Below are positions 16,158 through 24,044 of a stretch of DNA of 64,000 nt, piece after piece. This DNA is from an uncultured Clostridia bacterium (GTDB taxonomy: Bacteria > Bacillota > Clostridia > Oscillospirales > Ruminococcaceae): NCBI GenBank assembly GCA_947632025.1, contig CANRNN010000006.1, positions 1 to 64,000 of the forward strand, in the 5' to 3' direction. Under the pieces are notes generated by a model. The model had not been told where the DNA came from. It made no database searches and worked only from the letters and a program-made list of their open reading frames with translations. Each line of letters starts with the position of its first letter. The first letter of the stretch is position 1. Made by a program: the position numbers and the translations under genes.

Positions 16158-16514
16158 ATGAGCAATTACACAAAAGTAAGCGTATCCGCCGATGCGAGAA
16201 CAGAGCTTCACGACAAGCTGTCTTTAACAGGTGCGGAGATAAGTGTGAACAATCTTCCTGCGGGAGCGGGCGTGCCGTTTGTTCATTCTCACAAGAATAA
16301 CGAGGAAATTTATGCTGTTCTTTCCGGAAAAGGAAAGGCAGTCATTGACGGAGAAACCGTGGAACTTTCGGCAGGGGACTGGATACGGGTATCTCCTTCG
16401 GCGAAAAGACAGTTTTCGGCGGCGGACGATTCTCCGATAAGCTATATCTGCATTCAGGTAAAGGAGAATTCTCTCGGCGAATACACACAGGGCGACGCTG
16501 TAATTGAAAAATAA
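16158..16514 (+). CDS. Small cupin-domain protein
   Basis: A 118-residue single cupin barrel. Cupin motif 1 is HSHKNNEEIYAVLSGKG and motif 2 is GDWIRVSPSAKRQF. Two His and one Glu in motif 1 can bind metal; motif 2 lacks the usual His. TTGGAGGA just before the ATG at 16158 fixes this start over an upstream in-frame codon. Rrf2-cupin pairs are common in Firmicutes and often belong to oxidative or electrophile stress responses; the substrate is unknown. It is separately transcribed from a repressible promoter and ends at a strong terminator. Confidence 0.85.
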   Translation: MSNYTKVSVSADARTELHDKLSLTGAEISVNNLPAGAGVPFVHSHKNNEEIYAVLSGKGKAVIDGETVELSAGDWIRVSPSAKRQFSAADDSPISYICIQVKENSLGEYTQGDAVIEK

Positions 16515-16542
16515 AACCGCCGACCGCCGAAGATCCATAAAT

Positions 16543-16577
16543 TATCCCCCGAACAGCTTCGGGGGATATATTTTTTT
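16543..16577 (+). terminator. Rho-independent terminator
   Basis: Perfect arms TATCCCCCGAA / TTCGGGGGATA followed by seven T residues. Confidence 0.9.
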
Positions 16578-16605
16578 AACTTTATATAATTGAGTCCGCT
16601 GAAAA

Positions 16606-17220
16606 TCATTTCAGACTGCTCTTGTCGTTTTGAACCTCTGTGCCCTCCGCGTCTATTTCATCGGGAACACGGTCTTTCATAATTTTTGCCGTCGCGAATA
16701 CCGTAATGAGATTCAGAATACCCTCCGACGCAAGCGAGATACCCAGAAATACCGTCAGCAGCTGCGCACTTCTTGCAGAATCGAAAACCAGTGTGATCCC
16801 CACCAGAATAGTGACGACAGCGAACACCAGCACCACCCACCAGCTCTTAACGCCGAGAGTCTTTGAATCCATAGCCGTGCGTATCTTGCAGATACCGTCC
16901 ACAAGCACCGAGATGCCTATTATAACGCAGATGAACGTCATCAGCCCCTCAGGATTCAGCAGAATTATCGCGCCGATTATTATCATCAGTATACCCGCTT
17001 CACGGTCGAATCTGAACGCCCTGTATGCGTCGCCGGAAACACCTCCCGCAAGCTTGAGTATCCCGAAAACCAGCATGGTGATACCTGCTATAACTCCTAT
17101 GGTCTTGACCGTAAGCGCGGGTACTGTTATAAAAATTATCCCCACTGCGAGAAGTATCACGGAAATGGTCGTGTAACCGAACTTTGCTATTTTTAAAGGT
17201 GCTGTTGATCGTTTTTTCAT
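16606..17220 (-). CDS. DUF308/HdeD-like membrane protein
   Basis: A 204-residue protein with six hydrophobic segments arranged as two similar triplets, each holding the DUF308 pattern (ITMLVFGILKLAGG; GISVLVDGICKIRTAM; GISLASEGILNLITV). HdeD-like proteins are linked to acid or envelope stress, but no function is established in Firmicutes. The C-terminal 25 residues are charged and cytoplasmic. The start follows CGGAGGG. It stands alone, convergent with the cupin gene. Confidence 0.8.
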   Translation of the reverse strand: MKKRSTAPLKIAKFGYTTISVILLAVGIIFITVPALTVKTIGVIAGITMLVFGILKLAGGVSGDAYRAFRFDREAGILMIIIGAIILLNPEGLMTFICVIIGISVLVDGICKIRTAMDSKTLGVKSWWVVLVFAVVTILVGITLVFDSARSAQLLTVFLGISLASEGILNLITVFATAKIMKDRVPDEIDAEGTEVQNDKSSLK

Positions 17221-17344
17221 AAAAAACCCTCCGAATTTTATACTTTATTTTACACTTCAATATATATATTACAACTTTGCGGAGCGTCTGTCAAGGGAAT
17301 TTGGGAAATTGCACGGAATTTTTTGATATGAGTACGGATCCACC

Positions 17345-17373
17345 GCTTGAAAATTGAAACAGAATGTGATATA
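17345..17373 (+). promoter_or_regulatory. Sigma-A promoter of the ABC exporter operon
   Basis: TTGAAA, 17-base spacer, TATAAT, giving a leader of about 100 bases before the first gene. Confidence 0.7.
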
Positions 17374-17477
17374 ATAAAATTGATTGCCGCGCTGAAGCGT
17401 AATGATTTACCGTTGTTTATTATTTGCCGCGGCAGGGATTGGTGTAGGATATTTTTGAGTTTTAGGAAAAAGAGGTA

Positions 17478-19220
17478 ATGAAAATGCACAAATACCGCGA
17501 GCATATCGCGAAAAACCGCGCCTGCTTCATTTTAGGACCGCTTTTTATGACGCTGGAGGCTTCGGGAGAATTCATTCTGCCGTTTCTTAACGCCGATATC
17601 ATAAACAACGGCGCAGCGAACGGTGATATACCGTACATAATTCGGCAGGGAATATTTATGGTGATTATCGCGGTTCTGATGCTCGTCACGGGTATACTGG
17701 GCGCGTATTTCGCAGTCAAAGGCTCGGCGCGGGCGTGTTCGGGAGTACGCCGTGATGTTTTCGCGAAGATACAGTCGCTGTCGTTTTCGGATATCGACAG
17801 GTTCTCAACAGGCTCGCTGATAACTCGTGTCACCAACGACATAACACAGATACAGACGTTTATGCAGAGTATGCTGAGGGGATTTTTCCGAAGCCCTGTT
17901 ATGCTTATCGGAGCGCTGGTGATGAGCTTCCTGCTTTCGCCGTCAATAGCGTGGGTGATCTTTATCGTCGTGCCGTTTCTGGCTTTGGCGACATTCCTTA
18001 TTATAAAGACAGCTTCGCCGCGCTATACAATAATGCAGGAGCAGATAGATGCCCTTAACACGGGCGTGGGCGAAACAGTCACGAATATCAAGGTAATAAA
18101 ATCGTTTGTCCGGGAGGACTTTGAGAACGAAAAATTCGGCAGGATAAATTCCTCGCTTCGGGAAAAATGTGTTAATGCGCTGAAAATGATGATACTTATG
18201 CAGCCCGTGTCGGCGCTTGCGGTAAATGTCACGACGCTTGCGGTGGTGTGGATAGCAGGCAGGCATATTATGGTGGGAGATATGGAGGTCGGGACGCTGA
18301 CGGCGTTCATAACCTATCTGTCGCAAGTGCTTACGGCACTGAATTTCCTTGCGAATCTGTTTTTGCAGGCGACAAGAGCGGCAGCCTCCGACAAGAGAAT
18401 ATCGGAAGTGCTTGAAACCGTTCCGTCCGTATCGGACGAAAACTCCACTCAGAAAGAACATATTATAAAAAGCGGCTCGATAGAGTTCAGAAACGTCACA
18501 TTCCGCTATATGAAAAACAACCGCAAGCCCGCTCTGGATAATGTTTCACTGAAAATAGAGCCGGGCGAAACCGTCGGGATAGTGGGCTCTACGGGTTCGG
18601 GAAAGACGACGCTTGTTTCGCTTATACCGCGGCTTTACGACGCAGATTCGGGGGAGGTGCTTGTCGACGGCGTGAATGTTCGGGAGCTGTCGTCAACGGC
18701 GCTGCGTGACGGCATCGCGGTGGTATTGCAGAAGAACACGCTGTTTTCGGGAAGCGTTTCCGAAAATCTCCGCTGGGGAAACGAAAATGCCGACGACGAG
18801 GAGATCGTTCGGGCGTGCAGGCTCGCTCAGGCTCACGACTTTGTTATGTCGTTCCCCGACGGTTATGATACGGATATAGGTCAGGGCGGAGGAAACCTCT
18901 CCGGCGGTCAGAAGCAGCGGCTCTGCATAGCCAGAGCGCTTTTGAAGTCGCCGCAGATCATGATACTTGACGATTCGACTTCGGCTGTGGATACAGCCAC
19001 TGACGCGGCGATAAGAAAAGCCCTGCGCGAAAATGTCCCCGACATAACGAAAATAATAATCGCCCAGAGGATAGGCTCGGTAATAGACGCGGATAAGATA
19101 ATCGTCCTTGACGAGGGGAAAATAGCGGGTGTGGGAACTCATTCCGAGCTGCTGAAAGTCTGCGGTGAATATCGTGAAATATACTATTCCCAGACCGATG
19201 AAAAGGAGGATCCGGCGTGA
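17478..19220 (+). CDS. Heterodimeric ABC exporter subunit with degenerate nucleotide site
   Basis: A 580-residue half transporter: six membrane helices (about 15-310) then an ATPase domain. Walker A is GSTGSGKTT (about 370), the signature LSGGQKQR is intact, but Walker B reads MILDDSTSAVD, with Asp in place of the catalytic Glu, and the switch loop reads IAQR, with Gln in place of His. These are the hallmarks of the degenerate-site partner of heterodimeric exporters such as BmrC or TM287. It overlaps the next gene by four bases, so the two subunits are translationally coupled. Substrates may be drugs, lipids or peptides. Confidence 0.9.
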   Translation: MKMHKYREHIAKNRACFILGPLFMTLEASGEFILPFLNADIINNGAANGDIPYIIRQGIFMVIIAVLMLVTGILGAYFAVKGSARACSGVRRDVFAKIQSLSFSDIDRFSTGSLITRVTNDITQIQTFMQSMLRGFFRSPVMLIGALVMSFLLSPSIAWVIFIVVPFLALATFLIIKTASPRYTIMQEQIDALNTGVGETVTNIKVIKSFVREDFENEKFGRINSSLREKCVNALKMMILMQPVSALAVNVTTLAVVWIAGRHIMVGDMEVGTLTAFITYLSQVLTALNFLANLFLQATRAAASDKRISEVLETVPSVSDENSTQKEHIIKSGSIEFRNVTFRYMKNNRKPALDNVSLKIEPGETVGIVGSTGSGKTTLVSLIPRLYDADSGEVLVDGVNVRELSSTALRDGIAVVLQKNTLFSGSVSENLRWGNENADDEEIVRACRLAQAHDFVMSFPDGYDTDIGQGGGNLSGGQKQRLCIARALLKSPQIMILDDSTSAVDTATDAAIRKALRENVPDITKIIIAQRIGSVIDADKIIVLDEGKIAGVGTHSELLKVCGEYREIYYSQTDEKEDPA

Positions 19221-21103
19221 ACGAACAAAGAGCGAAGCGCCTTGAGGAAAAGTACAATTCCGCCAAGGTAAATTCTCAGAAAAGAAAGCAGCTTGATCTC
19301 GGCAGGAACGGCGGCCGTGAGCGGGCAATGACCTCCGCCGGCAAGCCGAAAGATCTGAAAACAACGGTAAAACGCCTTGCGAAATACGTTTCCCACGAGC
19401 GGGGTATCATCACGGCTGCTCTTATATGCTCGATAATAAATACCGTGTCGACGCTTGCGGCGGGATATTTGCTGCGTCCGATAATCAATAAATTCATCTG
19501 GTTCGACGAAGGAAAGCCCGACATTTCCGAGCGGCTCGCGGGACTGGGCGCGTGGCTTATACTGCTTGCGGTCATCTACGGAGTTTCGGTAATAACGCAG
19601 TGGGCGCAGCAGAGGCTTATGCTGTGCGCCTCGCAGAGGACTCTCGAAAGAATGAGAGGGGAGCTTTTCGACAAGCTCAGGACTCTTCCCGTGAGGTATT
19701 TTGATGTGAACGCGGCGGGCGATATCATGTCGCGCTTCACCAACGACGCGGACACCGTCGGGGAAATGCTGAACACGACGCTTATACAGATAATTTCGGG
19801 CGCTATGACCATAGTCGGTACAATAATCCTCATGCTTGTCACGAATCCCGTTCTCGGAGTTATCACGATAATAAGCACGCCGATACTGACGTTCCTCACA
19901 AGAGTGATAATGAAAAAAGGACGAGCGGCTTATTCGGCGCAGCAGCGCTGTCTGGGAATGCTGAACGGATTTTCCGAGGAGATAATTTCTGGACAGAAGG
20001 TAGTCAAGGTTTTCAATCACGAGGAAATAGCCGTCGACGAATTTTCTTACCTGAATAAGAGATTGTGCCGCGCTCAGGAAACGGCGCAGTTCCGTTCGGG
20101 GATCTTGGGTCCGGTAACTCACCAGCTGTGCAATGCCGTTTATGCGGTTTCGGCAATGGTCGGCGGAATTATGGTGGCTAAGGGCGTTTTCGATATCGGA
20201 GGACTTACCGTTTCACTTAATTACACACGGCAGTTCAACAGACCCATAAACGAAGTTGCTATGCAGGTGAACACTGTATTCTCGGCGCTGGCGGGCGCGG
20301 AACGTGTATTTGAGGTACTCGACGCGGAGGGCGAAGCTCCCGATAAAGATCCCGTAAGACCCGACAAGATAAAGGGGCATATCGTTCTCGATAAGGTAAA
20401 TTTCGGATACGTTCCCGGCGTGACGGTGCTTCACGATATTTCTCTTTACGCAAAGCCCGGACAGAAGATAGCTTTTGTCGGCTCGACAGGAGCGGGAAAA
20501 ACGACGGTCACGAATCTACTTTCGAGATTCTACGATATAGAGGAGGGGACAATAACCGTCGACGGAATAAATATCGAGCGCATAGACAGAAGCATTTTGC
20601 GGTCGAATATCGCGATGGTTTTGCAGGATACGCACCTGTTTACGGGAACTGTCCGCGAGAATATCCGTTACGGGCGTCTGGACGCTACAGACGAGGAGGT
20701 TGTCGAGGCAGCGAAAACCGCGTCGGCTCATTCGTTTATCGAGGGTCTGGAGCATGGCTATGACACCGTTCTTGAAAATGACGGAGCTAATCTGTCACAG
20801 GGACAAAGGCAGCTTCTGAACATTGCCAGAGCGGCTATCTCAAAAGCGCCGATATTGATACTCGACGAGGCGACAAGCTCGGTCGATACGAGGACGGAGC
20901 TTCACATAGAGCAGGGAATGGACGCTCTTATGGAGGACAGGACGACTTTCGTCATAGCACACAGACTTTCTACCGTAAGGAAATCCAACGCGATAATGGT
21001 TCTGGAAAAAGGGAGGATCATCGAGCGGGGGACACACGAGGAGCTGATAGCTCTCGGCGGAAGATACGCCGACTTGTGGAAAGGCGTGAGCGAACTGGAT
21101 TAA
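19217..21103 (+). CDS. Heterodimeric ABC exporter subunit with canonical ATPase
   Basis: A 628-residue half transporter starting at a GTG inside the stop of its partner. The first 50 residues are a charged cytoplasmic extension (KRLEEKYNSAKVNSQKRKQ); membrane helices follow to about 355. The ATPase has GSTGAGKTT (about 422), signature LSQGQRQL, complete Walker B ILILDEATSSVD and switch IAHR. It supplies the hydrolytic site of the heterodimer, like BmrD or TM288. A terminator shared with the convergent AraC gene follows directly. Confidence 0.9.
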   Translation: MNEQRAKRLEEKYNSAKVNSQKRKQLDLGRNGGRERAMTSAGKPKDLKTTVKRLAKYVSHERGIITAALICSIINTVSTLAAGYLLRPIINKFIWFDEGKPDISERLAGLGAWLILLAVIYGVSVITQWAQQRLMLCASQRTLERMRGELFDKLRTLPVRYFDVNAAGDIMSRFTNDADTVGEMLNTTLIQIISGAMTIVGTIILMLVTNPVLGVITIISTPILTFLTRVIMKKGRAAYSAQQRCLGMLNGFSEEIISGQKVVKVFNHEEIAVDEFSYLNKRLCRAQETAQFRSGILGPVTHQLCNAVYAVSAMVGGIMVAKGVFDIGGLTVSLNYTRQFNRPINEVAMQVNTVFSALAGAERVFEVLDAEGEAPDKDPVRPDKIKGHIVLDKVNFGYVPGVTVLHDISLYAKPGQKIAFVGSTGAGKTTVTNLLSRFYDIEEGTITVDGINIERIDRSILRSNIAMVLQDTHLFTGTVRENIRYGRLDATDEEVVEAAKTASAHSFIEGLEHGYDTVLENDGANLSQGQRQLLNIARAAISKAPILILDEATSSVDTRTELHIEQGMDALMEDRTTFVIAHRLSTVRKSNAIMVLEKGRIIERGTHEELIALGGRYADLWKGVSELD

Positions 21104-21107
21104 AAAA

Positions 21108-21152
21108 CGGGAGAGCTTTGGACGCTCTCCCGATATTTTTTATTCTTTTTTG
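21108..21152. terminator. Bidirectional terminator between convergent genes
   Basis: Nine-base arms CGGGAGAGC / GCTCTCCCG flanked by an A run on the left and T runs on the right, serving both the exporter operon and the AraC gene. Confidence 0.85.
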
Positions 21153-21922
21153 TGCTTGTCCGCGTAATTTTTCGGCGAACAGCCGTAATATTTTTTGAAA
21201 ACTCTCGAAAAATACAGCGGTTCTGAAAATCCGCAGATGTAAGCGATCTGCGAAATATTCTGGTCGCTCCCGTCAGCCGTACACAGCAGCTGCTTCGCCA
21301 TTTCCATTCTCAGCGAGGTAAGGAAGTTGTGAGGCGTAAGTCCGGTGTCGTTCTTGAATATCTTCCGCAGGTAGTCGTAGCTGAACGGTATTGTCTTAAG
21401 GAATTCGTCAAGCTCGTAGCCGCAGTCCGTGAAGTTCTTCATTATATCATTTTTTATCATATCCGTCACTTCCCGCAGCGGCTTTGTGTTGTGGAAAGCG
21501 ATAACATAATTAACTATCAGGTTCCCGAACGCCGCGAGTATAAGAGCTTTATTGTCTATAGCGCTGTTGTAGAAGTAAAACGCGTCGTTGAACGAATTCA
21601 AGATATGCTTTTCACCGTCGTCCGAAATTATCACCGGTTCCTTGAATGAAAGCATTGCATTTTCAATATTGATATGAATGTTTGTGAATCCCTCGACGGA
21701 GTTGTTTGCGTGGAGAGTATCGGGCGGTATAACTACAATGTCCCCCTCGGAGTACTTTATCGAGCTGTTCTCAAACAGAAATTCCCCGCCGCCTTTGGTG
21801 CAGTACACAAGCTCCCAGTTCTCGTGAGAGTGCCTGTGCATTGAGAACGTTATGAGATTTTTCCCGATATATACGATCTCGTTCGTTTTTCTCACCCCTT
21901 TCAGCCGTGAAAAATATTTCAT
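21140..21922 (-). CDS. AraC-family transcriptional regulator with N-terminal cupin
   Basis: A 260-residue regulator. The N-terminal sensing domain is a cupin (HRHSHENWELVYCTKGGGEF, then GDIVVIPPDTLHANN). The C-terminal 100 residues hold the paired helix-turn-helices: NFLTSLRMEMAKQLL and the conserved ISQIAYICGFSEPLYFSRVFKK. The architecture fits sensing of a sugar or uronate. It is the only regulator next to the pectin locus, which starts 220 bases away, so it is the best candidate for controlling it; this is inferred. An operator-like palindrome lies 50 bases upstream of its start. Confidence 0.9.
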   Translation of the reverse strand: MKYFSRLKGVRKTNEIVYIGKNLITFSMHRHSHENWELVYCTKGGGEFLFENSSIKYSEGDIVVIPPDTLHANNSVEGFTNIHINIENAMLSFKEPVIISDDGEKHILNSFNDAFYFYNSAIDNKALILAAFGNLIVNYVIAFHNTKPLREVTDMIKNDIMKNFTDCGYELDEFLKTIPFSYDYLRKIFKNDTGLTPHNFLTSLRMEMAKQLLCTADGSDQNISQIAYICGFSEPLYFSRVFKKYYGCSPKNYADKHKKE

Positions 21923-21973
21923 TCGTTATTTTGCAGAATCTGTATTAGTGCTAAATTCAACAGGTGATTTTTG

Positions 21974-21994
21974 TGCAAAATTAACAATTTTGCA
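21974..21994. promoter_or_regulatory. Operator-like palindrome upstream of the AraC gene
   Basis: Perfect nine-base arms TGCAAAATT / AATTTTGCA around AAC. It lies eight bases before a plus-strand -35 element and about 50 bases upstream of the AraC start. Confidence 0.55.
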
Positions 21995-22002
21995 AAAAAC
22001 CG

Positions 22003-22031
22003 TTGAAAAAAGTGCCGCAATATGATATACT
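22003..22031 (+). promoter_or_regulatory. Sigma-A-like promoter pointing into the pectinesterase 3' end
   Basis: TTGAAA, 17-base spacer, TATACT. Nothing recognisable lies downstream on this strand except a 33-codon frame starting at ATG 22045, seven bases or so after the expected transcript start. Confidence 0.5.
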
Positions 22032-22044
22032 AAAATTACAGGAT

Positions 22045-22146
22045 ATGCGTAAACGATTACCTCGCCTGCTTATGGCGGTTTTCGCGTATGCGGCAGCGCA
22101 TTGCCGGTCGTGTCCCGACTGTTTTGACCGGCAGCGGGTCACTTGA
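22045..22146 (+). CDS. Possible 33-residue peptide
   Basis: A short frame beginning MRKRLPRLLMAVFAYAAA and containing three later cysteines. A basic start with a hydrophobic stretch resembles a secretion signal. There is no ribosome site, though a near-leaderless transcript from the promoter just upstream could initiate here. The end overlaps the pectinesterase stop on the other strand. Weakly supported. Confidence 0.2.
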   Translation: MRKRLPRLLMAVFAYAAAHCRSCPDCFDRQRVT

Positions 22147-23044
22147 AATATTCAAGAAGCTTGTCCTTTTCGGATTCCGAAAGAACCTTGCTCCACGGTA
22201 CGCGCCCTTCGGGGATCTCGCCGTATTCCGCAAAACGTGCCGTTTTATCACGGTTGGTATCGTTCCATTTGTTGAAGCCTTCGGCGGCAATGTGCCTGCC
22301 GTATGAGCAGTCGATAAATGAGCATTTCCCGTAGTCACGCCACGGACGCGCAAGGAATATCGAGCCGTCCGCGACCGTATCTTCACAGGTGAAGCGGCAG
22401 CGGTCAAATACAAAACAGATTTCCTGTTCGAGAGCATGAGCGGGAGCGGCAACATATCCGTGACCGCGCACATCGTAGATCGACTTTATCTCGCAGTTTT
22501 CAAACAGCGTATCGCCGCAGCCGAAAATAAAGTCCACGTTGCCCGCGATAAAGCAGTTTCGGAAGATGCCGCGCTGGAAGTTCCCCGTGCGGAGGTCGTC
22601 CTTAAGAAATCCGTCGTAGCGCTCGATGAGGTCGGGCGGGAGCGGACCGCAGAAAATCGTGTCCTGAGTGGAAATAAATCGGCAGTTCTCCGCGAGGAAC
22701 CCGTCGGCATAAACCGTGAGGGCTACCTCCTGTCCCTTTTCTTCGGGTCTGAGAGCGTCGTTTTCAACGGTGAGATTTCGGAAAGTCACGTTCGGCGCAA
22801 TGACCGCGGCGGTATAGGTACGGAAAGTGACGTATTCAACACCTTTTTCATCAAGTTTTTTCGCGTAATCGTCCCAGATGATCACGGTTTTTTCGGGATC
22901 TTCCCCGACGAGGGAAATACCCTCGGTGCGGATCTCAAGCTTTACGCGATAGGTTCCTGCGGAAAGACGGATCTCCGTTCCTGAGGGAGCCGAGCTGACA
23001 GCTTTTTGGAGATCGTCGTTGGGCGTGACATTTAAAACAGACAT
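22139..23044 (-). CDS. Pectin methylesterase (CE8 family)
   Basis: A 301-residue enzyme of the right-handed beta-helix pectinesterase family, removing methyl groups from polygalacturonate to give free acid plus methanol. Family motifs are present in order: GTYRVKLEI, FISTQDTIF (first catalytic region with QDT), GNVDFIFG (nucleophile Asp) and ARPWRDYG (Arg and Trp of the active site). No signal peptide is visible, so it probably acts inside the cell on imported methylated oligomers. A minus-strand promoter lies upstream and CGAAAGGAG is the ribosome site. It is divergent from the large pectin operon. Confidence 0.9.
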   Translation of the reverse strand: MSVLNVTPNDDLQKAVSSAPSGTEIRLSAGTYRVKLEIRTEGISLVGEDPEKTVIIWDDYAKKLDEKGVEYVTFRTYTAAVIAPNVTFRNLTVENDALRPEEKGQEVALTVYADGFLAENCRFISTQDTIFCGPLPPDLIERYDGFLKDDLRTGNFQRGIFRNCFIAGNVDFIFGCGDTLFENCEIKSIYDVRGHGYVAAPAHALEQEICFVFDRCRFTCEDTVADGSIFLARPWRDYGKCSFIDCSYGRHIAAEGFNKWNDTNRDKTARFAEYGEIPEGRVPWSKVLSESEKDKLLEYFK

Positions 23045-23089
23045 AAAAGTTCTCCTTTCGTTCTGAAAAAGTAATGTGACTACTATTTG

Positions 23090-23118
23090 ATTATATACAA
23101 ATCGGCGAACATTTTCAA
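23090..23118 (-). promoter_or_regulatory. Sigma-A promoter of the pectin methylesterase gene
   Basis: On the minus strand TTGAAA, 17-base spacer, TATAAT, ending about 45 bases before the start codon. Confidence 0.75.
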
Positions 23119-23190
23119 GGAGGAATTCGGATTTTTGTGAGTTTTTGACAAATTGTCTTACAGAAATTCATAGATTTTCAACAAATATTT

Positions 23191-23210
23191 CTGAAACTTA
23201 AAAGTTTCAG
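23191..23210. promoter_or_regulatory. Perfect palindrome in the divergent pectin promoter region
   Basis: CTGAAACTTAAAAGTTTCAG: nine-base arms around AA, midway between the pectin methylesterase gene and the main operon. Likely a regulator site for one or both directions. Confidence 0.6.
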
Positions 23211-23258
23211 GTGTGAATAAAGATGTCCGAATTGTCCATAAAATGAATTAAAAATGAC

Positions 23259-23288
23259 TTGCAGTATATCCCTGTTATGAGGTAAAAT
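23259..23288 (+). promoter_or_regulatory. Weak sigma-A-like promoter of the pectin operon
   Basis: TTGCAG, 18-base spacer, TAAAAT, about 100 bases upstream of the first operon gene. It is off consensus, so activator dependence is plausible. Confidence 0.45.
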
Positions 23289-23387
23289 AATAAAGATAAC
23301 TGCAAATCAATTTGAACTCCGAATCGTGGGAATATACATATTATAAAAATTCGGACCCGTGTCCTGAAGGCAGGCAGTCTTTACAAA

Positions 23388-23978
23388 ATGAATTTAACCT
23401 TAAAACAATATAAAGCGATAGATATCGCGATACTGACGGGAATACTGGTGCTGGGTACGTTCCTTGCGACTAAAGCTACAGAGTGGTTCCCGATGGAGCT
23501 GTACGCGCTGTCGCCTGTGGTGGCGCTTGTGTGCATCGTGATGATGCGCTGGGGCGGCTGGGCAGCGATCGACGTTGTGGCAGGCGGGCTGACGTACTGT
23601 GTGGCGCTGGGCGCTGACTGGCAGCAGTATGTGGTCTGCTGTGTCGGCGGACTGGGCGGCATGGCGGGGCTTATTCTGTTCAAGACACTCGGCAAGGAAA
23701 AGATCCGCGCAAGCTTCAAGCTTTCGGAGCTGTTTATGCTGACGGTATACGTCGGTTCGGCGTTCGGAAAGGGGATCGTAAGCCTTTTGCTCGGTGCGCC
23801 GCTTTCAACTTTGGTCATGTTCTTCTGGACCGACCTTATTTCGCTGCTGTTCGCGGCAGTCGCCATTTTTGTGGCGAGAAGGGTAGACGGTCTGTTCGAG
23901 GACCAGAAAAGCTATCTTATTAGAACCGAGTCGGAACGTGCGAAGGCAAGGCTCGGCGGGGACGATCGGCTTATGTGA
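23388..23978 (+). CDS. Small multi-pass membrane protein, first gene of the pectin operon
   Basis: A 196-residue protein with about five hydrophobic segments (ILTGILVLGTFLATKA, LSPVVALVCIVMM, VVCCVGGLGGMAGLILF, a fourth around GSAFGKGIVSLLLGAPLS, and DLISLLFAAVAIFVARR) and a charged cytoplasmic tail. The size and topology recall ECF-transporter S components, but no ECF ATPases are adjacent. It precedes the sugar ABC permeases by 66 bases, so it probably takes part in the same uptake system. Function unknown. Confidence 0.7.
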   Translation: MNLTLKQYKAIDIAILTGILVLGTFLATKATEWFPMELYALSPVVALVCIVMMRWGGWAAIDVVAGGLTYCVALGADWQQYVVCCVGGLGGMAGLILFKTLGKEKIRASFKLSELFMLTVYVGSAFGKGIVSLLLGAPLSTLVMFFWTDLISLLFAAVAIFVARRVDGLFEDQKSYLIRTESERAKARLGGDDRLM

Positions 23979-24044
23979 CTCCCGTAAACATAGGGCATAA
24001 TCTGCAAAGCAGTTGAGAAAATATCATTTGCAGGAGGTTTCAAA

